Shown here piece after piece: positions 17,430-25,489 of a stretch of DNA of 64,000 bases. The first letter of the stretch is position 1; each line of letters opens with the position of its first letter. The notes beneath the pieces were generated by a model that saw nothing but the letters and a program-made list of their open reading frames with translations, was not told the DNA's origin and ran no database searches. The stretch is from Pseudomonas sp. M30-35 (GTDB taxonomy: Bacteria > Pseudomonadota > Gammaproteobacteria > Pseudomonadales > Pseudomonadaceae). The translations under genes and the position numbers were made by a program. The DNA lies in the NCBI RefSeq assembly GCF_002163625.1, contig NZ_CP020892.1, positions 1,240,001 to 1,304,000 on the forward strand, read 5' to 3'.

Positions 17430-18137
17430 ATGACCGCAAGTGATCGCATCAAACTTGAAGCTGGCTGGAAAGCGGCGCTGAGTGATGAGTTTGAACAACC
17501 CTACATGAAGCAATTGGGGGATTTTTTGCGCGCCGAAAAAGCGGCAGGTAAAGAGATTTATCCGCCGGGGTCGATGATTTTCAATGCCTTCAACTCGACG
17601 CCGCTGGCTCAGGTCAAAGTCGTCATCATCGGCCAGGACCCTTACCACGGGCCGGGGCAGGCACATGGCATGTGCTTCTCGGTGCAGCCGGGCATCGCCA
17701 CGCCGCCATCCTTGCTGAATATCTATAAAGAGCTCAAGCGCGACCTGAATATCGATATTCCCCAGCACGGTTATTTGCAGTCATGGGCCGAGCAGGGCGT
17801 GTTGCTGCTCAACACCTCGCTCACAGTAGAGCGCGCCAACGCGGGTTCGCATGCCAAGAAAGGCTGGCAGTTTTTTACCGATAAGGTGATTGAGACGGTC
17901 AGCAGCCATCAGCAGCATGTGGTGTTTATGCTCTGGGGCGCCCATGCGCAGAGTAAAGAGAAGTTGATTGATAGCACCAAACACCTGGTTTTGCGCTCGG
18001 TGCACCCTTCGCCTTTGTCGGCGTATCGCGGCTTTATTGGCAACGGCCACTTCACCCGTGCCAATAAATTTCTCCAGCAACACGAGTTGCAAGGGATCAA
18101 CTGGATGCTACCAGCAGTAGTTGAACCCCTGAGCTGA
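17430..18137 (+). CDS. ung: Uracil-DNA glycosylase
   Basis: 235 residues from the ATG at 17430, which yields [17 protein letters not shown], aligned with the family N-terminus (AAGGTG upstream). In-frame codons at 17388 and 17418 are alternatives. Family-1 UDG motifs are complete: [13 protein letters not shown] with catalytic D70, [10 protein letters not shown], and [11 protein letters not shown] carrying the catalytic histidine and DNA-intercalating leucine. It removes uracil from DNA to start base-excision repair in the cytoplasm. Single-gene unit on the plus strand. Confidence 0.97.
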   Translation: MTASDRIKLEAGWKAALSDEFEQPYMKQLGDFLRAEKAAGKEIYPPGSMIFNAFNSTPLAQVKVVIIGQDPYHGPGQAHGMCFSVQPGIATPPSLLNIYKELKRDLNIDIPQHGYLQSWAEQGVLLLNTSLTVERANAGSHAKKGWQFFTDKVIETVSSHQQHVVFMLWGAHAQSKEKLIDSTKHLVLRSVHPSPLSAYRGFIGNGHFTRANKFLQQHELQGINWMLPAVVEPLS

Positions 18138-18151
18138 ACTGTTGCGGTAGA

Positions 18152-19024
18152 TTACGGCGCGGCAGGAATACACACTTGTTTCGCCAGTTGCTCCTGAAAC
18201 ATATTCAGGCGTTTGCTGATGTTCGCGTGCTGTTCATCGTTCGCTTGGCTAACCAGCTCGCTGAATAAATTGGCGAGCGCCTCCTGGGCCTTTGGGTAAA
18301 CCTGCTTATAGTCGGCGGTGTAGAAGTCCTCACGCGACTCCAACAATGGTTGCAGACGCGCGGCAAAGGCTTCTGTGTGACGAACCTCAAGCGCGCTATG
18401 CAGCGCACTCTGCCATGCTGCGCGGTTGCCGAGCCATATGCGGTTTTGCTGGCCAAGGCTGGCTGACCAAGCATCGATACGCTTGATCTGTTCTGGACTC
18501 AAGTGACCAAACCAGGGCTCGAGACGTTCTTGCATGCGCGTGCTGCGCTCACTGACTTGGGTCGCAAGCGGTGGTTCGATAAATTCTTCTCGATCTTCCT
18601 GGTTTTGCTCGTCCAGGGTTTCATACAAACCTGCGACTTGCTGGTCTGACAGGCTGCTGAGTAGTTGGGTGGCCGTTGGGGTTATTTTTCTGGCTATGCG
18701 CTTGAGGGCGCTATTGACCTGATTGATTTGTAGGCTGATGGCTTCGCTGCTGGGCGCGGGTTGTTTAAGCAACAGCTGGTTTTGTTCCAGCCAACTGATG
18801 GTGTTGGGCAATTCTGCGCTGCAATGCCAGTTCAGCAGAGTTTGCAGCTGTGGTTCGAGCAGGTCTTTTTGTTCGGAGGTAAGATTGAGTGCGTCATCAA
18901 TCTTCCACATCAACCACCAGTCCATGTGTTTGTACGAGAAACCGACCATGCTGCACGCACTTAGCGTGAGGCAGAGTAAGCCTGCGCCAATCAGACCTTT
19001 GAGTTTCTTGTTCGACCCCATCAT
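18152..19024 (-). CDS. DUF6279-type lipoprotein
   Basis: 290 residues starting with a lipoprotein signal peptide whose lipobox is LTLSAC, so lipidation at Cys23 or nearby is expected. The rest is helical and charged (KHMDWWLMWKIDDALNLTSEQKDLL). It resembles the DUF6279 lipoproteins widespread in Pseudomonas, which have no assigned function. It is a single gene converging on ung with only 14 bp between stops. Confidence 0.8.
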   Translation of the reverse strand: MMGSNKKLKGLIGAGLLCLTLSACSMVGFSYKHMDWWLMWKIDDALNLTSEQKDLLEPQLQTLLNWHCSAELPNTISWLEQNQLLLKQPAPSSEAISLQINQVNSALKRIARKITPTATQLLSSLSDQQVAGLYETLDEQNQEDREEFIEPPLATQVSERSTRMQERLEPWFGHLSPEQIKRIDAWSASLGQQNRIWLGNRAAWQSALHSALEVRHTEAFAARLQPLLESREDFYTADYKQVYPKAQEALANLFSELVSQANDEQHANISKRLNMFQEQLAKQVCIPAAP

Positions 19025-19162
19025 TAAACCTGCCTCAGTCTTTAACCGTCACAGAACCTATCTGACATCAAGCTTATGACAGCTCGCGCAGATCGATTGT
19101 GTTTTGAAATATTTATTAAGCAATCTCTGAAAACATAACGCAGCAAATGTTCAGGGTTCACT

Positions 19163-19189
19163 AAAAAGAACCCGCGCTAGCGGCGGGTT
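19163..19189 (-). terminator. Rho-independent terminator after the tct operon
   Basis: On the minus strand, the stem AACCCGC/GCGGGTT (7 bp, 7-nt loop) is followed by CTTTTT. It lies about 30 bp past the stop of the AbrB-family gene and ends the opdH-tctCBA transcript. Confidence 0.85.
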
Positions 19190-19220
19190 AAACGTGGTTC
19201 TTGTGGGCATAAAAAGAGGT

Positions 19221-20252
19221 TTATGTTTTTTGCCAAACTTTGAATAAAGGCTCAGCCAAGAACATCACCATGAACAGGCGCAGCACTTGCAGCGCGGTCA
19301 CCAATGCCACAGACAGTTGTAAGGCCTCAGCGGTGAGGCAGAGTTCAGTGATACCGCCCGGCATCATGCCAAGCATCAGCGAGGTTGAGTCTTGCTCGGC
19401 CATCAAACCCAAGCCTTTGGCCAGTAATGCGGCGGTCAGCATTGCCAGCAAAGTAAACAGCAAGATGCGCATTAAAAAGCCCGGTGCACTGCGAAAGAAT
19501 GCGCGATCGAAGTGGCAGCCCAATGTGCAGCCAATCAGCCATTGGCCAACTTGACCCAAACCTGGCGGTAGTCCGATATGCAGGTCAAAGGTACAAGCGG
19601 CAATCGCGCAGGCTGTAAGCGGGCCAAGCATCCAAGGGTTGGGTTGCTTGAGTTTGCCCCAGATAACCGCCAGCAGCGCTCCGGCAGGCAGTAATATCGC
19701 CAGCCACATCCAGTCAACAGGGAGCGGAGCAGGGCGCTCCATGGGTGGCAGGCTCCAGGTGAATACCGCAGGAACGATCAACACCACCAGTAATAAACGC
19801 ATGCTGTGGGCGGCCGCAACGCGAGCTGTGTGGGCATTGTGGCGTTGGGCGAAATTAACCATCTCGCTCGCACCACCCGGCATGCTTGAGAAAAACGCAG
19901 TGGCGCGATCAACGCCGGACCGGCGCAATACTGCAATGCCGATCACGCTGAGGAGTAAGGTGCAAAACGCACCGGCGAGGATCACCCCGAAGTGGCTGTG
20001 CAATTGGCCCATGACTTCACTGGTGAAGTGCAGGCCAATGGCACTGGAGACTATCCATTGCCCGGCTTTGCGCCCCGAGGGGACTTCTGTCACCAGCCAG
20101 CCACTGCAGCGGGCGATGATGACCGCAAGCAGTGAGCCGATGATCCAAGGCAAAGGCCAGCCGATGAGGCTGGCCAAATAGCCACCGATCGCACCGATCA
20201 GTGGCGTCGCCCACCAGCTAGGCAGGCGTGCCAGGAAGGGCAGGTTAGGCAT
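19221..20252 (-). CDS. AbrB-family membrane protein coupled to the tct operon
   Basis: 343 residues, strongly hydrophobic, about ten membrane segments in two similar halves. Each half holds an MPGG motif (FFSSMPGGASEMVNFA and LGMMPGGITELCLTA). This is the AbrB-duplication family (named after E. coli AbrB/GltL-type annotations; not the transition-state regulator). Its start overlaps the tctA stop by 8 bp, so it is translationally coupled to the tricarboxylate permease. Function in the family is poorly known; some members have been called ammonia monooxygenase by annotation error. A role in tricarboxylate transport or tolerance is inference from coupling. Confidence 0.82.
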   Translation of the reverse strand: MPNLPFLARLPSWWATPLIGAIGGYLASLIGWPLPWIIGSLLAVIIARCSGWLVTEVPSGRKAGQWIVSSAIGLHFTSEVMGQLHSHFGVILAGAFCTLLLSVIGIAVLRRSGVDRATAFFSSMPGGASEMVNFAQRHNAHTARVAAAHSMRLLLVVLIVPAVFTWSLPPMERPAPLPVDWMWLAILLPAGALLAVIWGKLKQPNPWMLGPLTACAIAACTFDLHIGLPPGLGQVGQWLIGCTLGCHFDRAFFRSAPGFLMRILLFTLLAMLTAALLAKGLGLMAEQDSTSLMLGMMPGGITELCLTAEALQLSVALVTALQVLRLFMVMFLAEPLFKVWQKT

Positions 20253-21750
20253 GTGCCATACGCACTTTACGCGCTCGCCACCAACGGAAACCTGGTAGCG
20301 AAAGCATCAATACCACCAGCGCCCAGAGGATTAGCGTGATCGGGCTGGACCAGAGAATGTTCAGGTCACCCGCAGAGATCGACAAGGCGCGGCGCAGATT
20401 ATCTTCCATTAGCTCGCCCAGGACGAAGCCGAGAATGACTGCCGAGAGCGGGAAGTCGAGCTTGCGCAAGATGTAACCGAATACCCCCAGCAAAATCATC
20501 AGCACCAAGTCGAATGTGGTGCTGTGCACCGCATACACGCCGACCATACTGATCACGGTGATCGCAGGCACCAGTACCCAATTCGGCACGCTAAGCATGC
20601 GTGAGAACAGGCCAACCAGCGGGATGTTCATTACCAGCAGAATTACGTTACCGATGAACAACGAGGCGATCAGACCCCAGACGACATCTGGCTGCTGTTC
20701 GAACAACAATGGACCCGGGGTGATGTTGTACAAGGTCAGAGCGCCGATCATTACAGCAGTGGTGCCAGAACCGGGAACACCCAGCGTCAGCATCGGAATC
20801 AGCGAGCCGCAAGCCGAGGCGTTGTTGGCCGCTTCTGGCGCTGCCAAGCCACGTAGGTCACCTTCACCGAATTTGCCGCTGTCACCCGCCATGCGCTTTT
20901 CAGTCATGTAGGTCATGGCGCTGGCAATGGTTGCACCGGCGCCAGGCAAGGTGCCGATGACAAAGCCTGCAACGGCGCTACGAACCATGGTCCAGAAGGT
21001 GAAGCAGAACTCTTTGAAGTTGAACAGCAGGCGGCCGCTGGCTTTAACTGCTTTTTGACCGTTGTGGGTTTTTTCCAGCATCAGCAGTACTTCGCTGACA
21101 CTGAAGAAGCCGATCACCACGATGACGAACTGAATACCGTCCGACAGGCTGACACTGCCGAAGGTAAAGCGGTAGACACCCGTGGTTGAGTCTACTCCGA
21201 CGGTGGCAAGCGCCAGACCAATCAGCGCAGCCATCAGGGTTTTTACCGGTTTATCACCGACCATGCCGCCAAGGCAGGCAATCGCGAAAATCATCAGCAC
21301 AAAGTACTCGGCAGGCCCAAATGCAACGGCCCATTTCGCCAGTATCGGAGCAAACAACACCACGCCACAGGTGGCGATGATGCTACCGATGAACGAGCTG
21401 ACCGCTGATAAAGACAAAGCAATGCCTGCTTTGCCTTGGCGCGCCAATGGATAGCCGTCGAGGGTGGTCATTACCGCAGCAGCATCGCCCGGTACGTTGA
21501 GCAGAATTGCCGAGATACGGCCACCATACTCACAGCCGAGATACACCGCAGCCAGCAGAATCAGAGCCGTCTCCGGGGGAAGACCCAGAGCGAATGCCAA
21601 AGGTAGCAGCAGTGCAACACCGTTGATTGGACCGAGGCCCGGCAGCAAGCCAACAATGGTGCCGACGAATGCACCGAACAGCGCGACCAGTAGGTTCGCT
21701 GGGCGGGTGGCGACGTCGAAGCCTTGCATTAAATAAGTTAGCGTTTCCAT
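20245..21750 (-). CDS. tctA: Tripartite tricarboxylate transporter, large membrane subunit TctA
   Basis: 501 residues with about twelve membrane helices. Typical TctA blocks are GLLPGLGPINGVALLLPLAF near the N-terminus, YGGRISAILLNVPGDAAAV and NNASACGSLIPMLTLGVPGSGTTAVM in the middle. With TctB and the binding protein TctC it forms a secondary, ion-driven importer of citrate-type tricarboxylates in the inner membrane. It starts 4 bp after tctB ends and overlaps the next gene by 8 bp. Confidence 0.95.
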   Translation of the reverse strand: METLTYLMQGFDVATRPANLLVALFGAFVGTIVGLLPGLGPINGVALLLPLAFALGLPPETALILLAAVYLGCEYGGRISAILLNVPGDAAAVMTTLDGYPLARQGKAGIALSLSAVSSFIGSIIATCGVVLFAPILAKWAVAFGPAEYFVLMIFAIACLGGMVGDKPVKTLMAALIGLALATVGVDSTTGVYRFTFGSVSLSDGIQFVIVVIGFFSVSEVLLMLEKTHNGQKAVKASGRLLFNFKEFCFTFWTMVRSAVAGFVIGTLPGAGATIASAMTYMTEKRMAGDSGKFGEGDLRGLAAPEAANNASACGSLIPMLTLGVPGSGTTAVMIGALTLYNITPGPLLFEQQPDVVWGLIASLFIGNVILLVMNIPLVGLFSRMLSVPNWVLVPAITVISMVGVYAVHSTTFDLVLMILLGVFGYILRKLDFPLSAVILGFVLGELMEDNLRRALSISAGDLNILWSSPITLILWALVVLMLSLPGFRWWRARKVRMAHA

Positions 21751-21754
21751 CTCA

Positions 21755-22195
21755 TCACTCCACGTAGGCTTCTAGCACGCCGAGCGGCAGAGGCACATCC
21801 AGCAAATAATCAAACAACAAGAACAACAAAACGCCCATCAACACTGCGCTGATCAGGCACGGCACGGGTCGACCGGTGAACAGCAGGCCGAGAACGAATA
21901 CCGCAAGCGTGGTACTTAAAACAAAACCCAGAGGCTCAAACGTCAGGGCATAGGCCAGCAGTACGAGCACACAGATGGCCGACCGTTTCACGGTTGGCAT
22001 GTGCAGCTGTTGTTCCATCAGACCCGGCTTGATGACCAGCCACAACGAGCCAGCGCCCATTAGCCCCAGCAACAGCAGCGGGTAAGCACGTGGACCTACT
22101 GGGTCGTAGGCGAAGGGCGCCTGGAAACCCCAGGCGATGAAGGCGAGCCAGATGCACAGCAGCAACCAGATCACAGAGAACAAGCGGACATACAT
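21755..22195 (-). CDS. tctB: Tripartite tricarboxylate transporter, small membrane subunit TctB
   Basis: 146 residues with four predicted membrane segments, the size and layout of TctB (DUF1468). The N-terminus MYVRLFSVIWLLLCIWLAFIAWG spans the membrane at once. The PRAYPLLLLG block after the first helix is typical of the family. It stabilises or assists TctA. It lies between tctC (114 bp) and tctA (4 bp). Confidence 0.9.
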   Translation of the reverse strand: MYVRLFSVIWLLLCIWLAFIAWGFQAPFAYDPVGPRAYPLLLLGLMGAGSLWLVIKPGLMEQQLHMPTVKRSAICVLVLLAYALTFEPLGFVLSTTLAVFVLGLLFTGRPVPCLISAVLMGVLLFLLFDYLLDVPLPLGVLEAYVE

Positions 22196-22309
22196 GGCGG
22201 AAGTCTCGTAAAAAAACGACGCTGACAGGCGTCTAGTACGTGAGCGCTAGCTTCGCGCTTGCGCCCACGTCATTCAGGCTTAGTGAACCCGGCTGTACTG
22301 ATCCTAGCT

Positions 22310-23287
22310 TTACTGGACTAGGCCGAACTCACCGGCGAGTTTCTTGTAGTCTTCAACTTGCTTGAAGACGAATGCTTTCAACTCATCACCGGTCAGCGAC
22401 AGAGGCAGCAGGTCACGTTGTTCACGTAGCTTGGCGAAGTCTTCGCTGGCGAGCATGGTGTCGAATTGCTGTTTCCACCAGTTGTACTGCTCGTCGCTGA
22501 CTTCTGGGCCAACGTAGAAGCCACGAATGACTGGCCAGCTGATGTCGTAGCCTTGTTCTTTAGCTGTTGGGATGTCTGCCAGTCTGCCCGGCAAACGTTC
22601 ATCAGACAGAACCGCGAGAATGCGGATTTTCTTCGCCTCGATCTGTGGCGTAACTTCACCCAAGCCGCTGCTCGTCACCTGAACGTGGCCGCCGAGCATA
22701 GCTGTTACGGTTTCACCGCCGCCTTCAAACGCTACGTAACGCAGGTTTTTCGGGTCGATACCGGCGGCGCGAGCGATCAATGCAGTTTGCATCCAGTCTT
22801 GGCCACCGATAGTTGCGCCAGCGCCAAAGACCACGCTTGATGGGTCTTTTTTCAGGGCGTTGATCAAGTCATCAAGATTCTGATAAGGCGAATCTGCGCG
22901 CACGGTAATGGCGCCGTAGTCAGTGCCAACTGCCGCAAGCCAACGTACAGCTGACTCGTCATAACGACCGAACTTGCCTTGCGCCAAGTTCAGCAGCGAG
23001 CCGCTGGAGAACGCCACGATTGTGCCCGGGTCATCAGCACGCTGGGCGACAACAGCGTTATAGGCAACGGCGCCAACACCACCTGGCATGTAGGTGACGC
23101 GCATTGGTTTTTTCAGCAGACCGCCATCTTTCAGACCGCTTTGCGCCAGTTTACAGGTCAGGTCGAAACCTCCGCCTGGCTTGGCTGGAGCAATACATTC
23201 AGGGCGCTTTGGGTCCGCTGCAAGCAGTTGACCGGCAAAAGCCAGGCAGGCTGTCGCGAGAGCGATTCGGGTAAAGGCAGTTTTCAT
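22310..23287 (-). CDS. tctC: Tricarboxylate-binding periplasmic protein TctC
   Basis: 325 residues with a Sec signal peptide (MKTAFTRIALATACLAFAG, cleavage near LLAAD), then PAKPGGGFDLTC, the Bug/TctC ligand-loop region. The extracytoplasmic receptor delivers citrate, cis-aconitate or related acids to TctAB. It is preceded by SD GAGGAA and by AAUAAAAA, which fits the Hfq/Crc motif AANAANAA. It follows opdH by 29 bp, so outer-membrane porin and receptor are co-transcribed. Confidence 0.93.
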   Translation of the reverse strand: MKTAFTRIALATACLAFAGQLLAADPKRPECIAPAKPGGGFDLTCKLAQSGLKDGGLLKKPMRVTYMPGGVGAVAYNAVVAQRADDPGTIVAFSSGSLLNLAQGKFGRYDESAVRWLAAVGTDYGAITVRADSPYQNLDDLINALKKDPSSVVFGAGATIGGQDWMQTALIARAAGIDPKNLRYVAFEGGGETVTAMLGGHVQVTSSGLGEVTPQIEAKKIRILAVLSDERLPGRLADIPTAKEQGYDISWPVIRGFYVGPEVSDEQYNWWKQQFDTMLASEDFAKLREQRDLLPLSLTGDELKAFVFKQVEDYKKLAGEFGLVQ

Positions 23288-23316
23288 TGACTGTTCCTCT
23301 TGAGTTTTTATTGTGC

Positions 23317-24582
23317 TTACCAGACGGCTAATGAATAGCCGATCACGATACGGTTTTCATCGGCGTTGCGAGCAAAGTCCGAACGGAAGGAGGCGTTACG
23401 CAGGCGTACATACAGGTCTTTCATTGGTCCGCTCTGGACCACGTACTTGAGTTCAATGTCACGTTCCCACTCATCCCCAGTTTCGTTGCTGCCAGCGATT
23501 TGAGCATCGCTACCGCTGATGTAGCGAGTGAGGAAACTCAGGCCAGGTACACCCATTGCGCTGAAGTCGTAGTCGTAGCGCGCTTGCCACGAACGTTCAT
23601 CCGCATTGGCGAAGTCGTTTATTTGCACAAAGTTGACCAGGAAGGGATCAGTGCCGTCGACGTAGGCGAAGCCGGTGTCACCGCTCATGTCTTGATACGC
23701 CAAGCTTAGCTTATGGCCGTTGAGGCCATAGCTGACCATGCCGTTGAGTGCGCGGTTATCAACTTTGCCCGCGTTGGCTGCACCGTGGTCATCGCTGAGT
23801 GAAAGACGCAGGTCGGCAGTAAAGGTGCCAGGGCCAACTGGTTGCGAAGCCTTCAGGCCAAAGAAGTGTTGGCGATAAATATCATCAAGTTCGGCGAAGT
23901 GATAACGGCCGGTAATGCGGTCGGTAAACTTGTAGTCGGCGCCAGCCAGGGTCAAATGATCAGCCGTCGCAGCGCTGGCGAAACGGCGGTTCTTGTTATT
24001 TAACGCAAGGTCTTGGTTGTTGCTGGAGTCACGATCTTTTGCTTCATCAATACGCCCGCCAGTGAAGGTCAGGTTGTTGATGTCTTTGGAGGTGACTAAG
24101 CCCCCCTCAAAGGTTTGCGGCAAAATGCGGCTGTTGTTGCTTTTCAGCGTTGGCAGTGCTGGCATCAATGTGCCGATTTTCAATTCGGTCGCGGAAACCT
24201 TAACTTTGCCGGTCAGGCCGAGGTGGGAATAATCATCAGCGGCGCGGCCATCGTCATGGGTCGGTAACAGGCCGGTGCCGGTGCGGTCCGGGCTGGAATC
24301 AAGTTTTAGACCGAGCATCCCCAATGCATCAACACCGAAGCCGACAGTGCCTTCGGTGTAACCTGACTGGATATCGAAGATAAAGCCCTGAGCCCATTCT
24401 TCGCGTTTGTTTTGTCCAGTGCCTTCGCGGAAGTCGCGATTCAGATAAATATTGTTGGCGGTCAGGGTGCCGGAGCTGTCTGTAAAGAACTCGGCATGAG
24501 CAGTTGGAGCAAGCAAGGTGGTACTTACAGCTACGCTAAGCAGACTAACAGGCGTAAAAGTCTTATTGGATGCTGAAGGCAT
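23317..24582 (-). CDS. opdH: OprD-family porin (OpdH-type, tricarboxylate)
   Basis: 421 residues from the ATG at 24582, chosen for SD GGAG and because a signal peptide ending THAEFF begins there; the 15 codons further upstream lack one. The mature part has the OprD-family features: alternating beta-strand pattern, LNRDFREG near the start, ISGSDAQI, and a final strand ending in an aromatic residue (SLAVW). OprD porins admit small acidic or basic nutrients. Placement with tctCBA and tctDE matches OpdH of P. aeruginosa, which takes up cis-aconitate/tricarboxylates. Confidence 0.9.
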   Translation of the reverse strand: MPSASNKTFTPVSLLSVAVSTTLLAPTAHAEFFTDSSGTLTANNIYLNRDFREGTGQNKREEWAQGFIFDIQSGYTEGTVGFGVDALGMLGLKLDSSPDRTGTGLLPTHDDGRAADDYSHLGLTGKVKVSATELKIGTLMPALPTLKSNNSRILPQTFEGGLVTSKDINNLTFTGGRIDEAKDRDSSNNQDLALNNKNRRFASAATADHLTLAGADYKFTDRITGRYHFAELDDIYRQHFFGLKASQPVGPGTFTADLRLSLSDDHGAANAGKVDNRALNGMVSYGLNGHKLSLAYQDMSGDTGFAYVDGTDPFLVNFVQINDFANADERSWQARYDYDFSAMGVPGLSFLTRYISGSDAQIAGSNETGDEWERDIELKYVVQSGPMKDLYVRLRNASFRSDFARNADENRIVIGYSLAVW

Positions 24583-24598
24583 CGTGTGGTCTCCGATG

Positions 24599-24609
24599 TT
24601 GTTGTTTTT
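24599..24609 (-). promoter_or_regulatory. Hfq/Crc catabolite-repression motif at opdH
   Basis: The minus-strand leader reads AAAAACAACAA, containing AANAANAA twice in overlap, 16 nt before the opdH start codon and next to its SD. In Pseudomonas, Hfq with Crc binds such A-rich motifs to block translation when better carbon sources are present. Confidence 0.6.
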
Positions 24610-24686
24610 GTAGCGGATGCACGCCACTGTGCTAACCGCTCGGGTAAGTGGGTCGAGCCACTTGAGATCGATGCTATGGGGTCAAG

Positions 24687-24713
24687 CTTTCAGCAACCTT
24701 TCATTGCTGAAAG
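24687..24713. promoter_or_regulatory. Perfect inverted repeat between opdH and tctD
   Basis: CTTTCAGCAA at 24687-24696 and TTGCTGAAAG at 24704-24713 form a perfect 10-bp inverted repeat with a 7-bp centre, followed on the plus strand by TTTTT. It lies in the divergent promoter region, where a terminator has no obvious upstream gene to stop. An operator (for example for TctD) or a leader attenuator for tctDE are the options. Confidence 0.5.
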
Positions 24714-24814
24714 TTTTTGCCATGGCCATTGCAGGCGAAAGCGTGCTTCAAAGTTGCTTCAGCACGGGTAAACTGCCGCGCTGCTTGTAACCGCGTACTT
24801 TGATCTTGGAGACA

Positions 24815-25489
24815 ATGGTGCGAATTCTGTTGGTTGAAGACCATCCGCAGCTTGCGGCAAGTGTGGCGCAGGCCCTCAAGAGTGCGGGCTGGACTGTCGA
24901 TGTGCTGCATGACGGAGTGGCCGCTGATCTGGCTCTGAGCAGCGAGCAATATGCATTGGCTATTCTTGATATCGGCTTGCCGCGCATGGACGGTTTTGAG
25001 GTGCTTGCCCGTTTGCGTGATCGTGGTAATACCTTGCCGGTGTTGATGCTCACTGCACGCGGCGAAGTCAAAGATCGGGTTCACGGCTTGAACTTGGGCG
25101 CTGATGACTATTTGGCCAAGCCTTTTGAACTCAGCGAGTTGGAAGCCCGGGTCAAGGCATTGTTACGCCGCACCGTGCTCGGCGGCGAGCAAGTGCAGAG
25201 ATGTGGTGATTTAGCCTACGATCTGGCGACACGACGTTTTAATCTGCAAGATGAATTGCTCACTCTGACCTCCCGTGAGCAGGCTGTATTGGAGGCGCTG
25301 ATTGCCCGGCCAGGACGAGTCATGAGCAAAGAACAATTGGCCGCGCAAGTATTTGGTCTGGACGAAGATGCGAGTGCCGATGCGATTGAAATTTATATCC
25401 ACCGGTTGCGCAAAAAACTCGAAGGCAGCTCGGTAAAAATCGTCACCTTCAGGGGCTTGGGTTATCTGCTGGAGGCTGTCAGTGGCTGA
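24815..25489 (+). CDS. tctD: Two-component response regulator TctD
   Basis: 224 residues from the ATG at 24815 (SD GGAG; a TTG 15 bp earlier is not supported). It has a receiver domain with acidic pocket VED (8-9), phospho-acceptor D52 in LDIGLP and lysine in AKPF. An OmpR/PhoB winged helix follows (TLTSREQAVLEAL to IVTFRGLGYLL). It should activate the divergent opdH-tctCBA operon when tricarboxylates are sensed. Its stop overlaps the kinase start by 8 bp. Confidence 0.93.
   Translation: MVRILLVEDHPQLAASVAQALKSAGWTVDVLHDGVAADLALSSEQYALAILDIGLPRMDGFEVLARLRDRGNTLPVLMLTARGEVKDRVHGLNLGADDYLAKPFELSELEARVKALLRRTVLGGEQVQRCGDLAYDLATRRFNLQDELLTLTSREQAVLEALIARPGRVMSKEQLAAQVFGLDEDASADAIEIYIHRLRKKLEGSSVKIVTFRGLGYLLEAVSG

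Noticed and set aside
24687..24718. Intrinsic terminator reading of the opdH-tctD inverted repeat
   Set aside because: The hairpin plus TTTTT looks right on the plus strand, but no plus-strand gene lies upstream; kept as a regulatory repeat instead.
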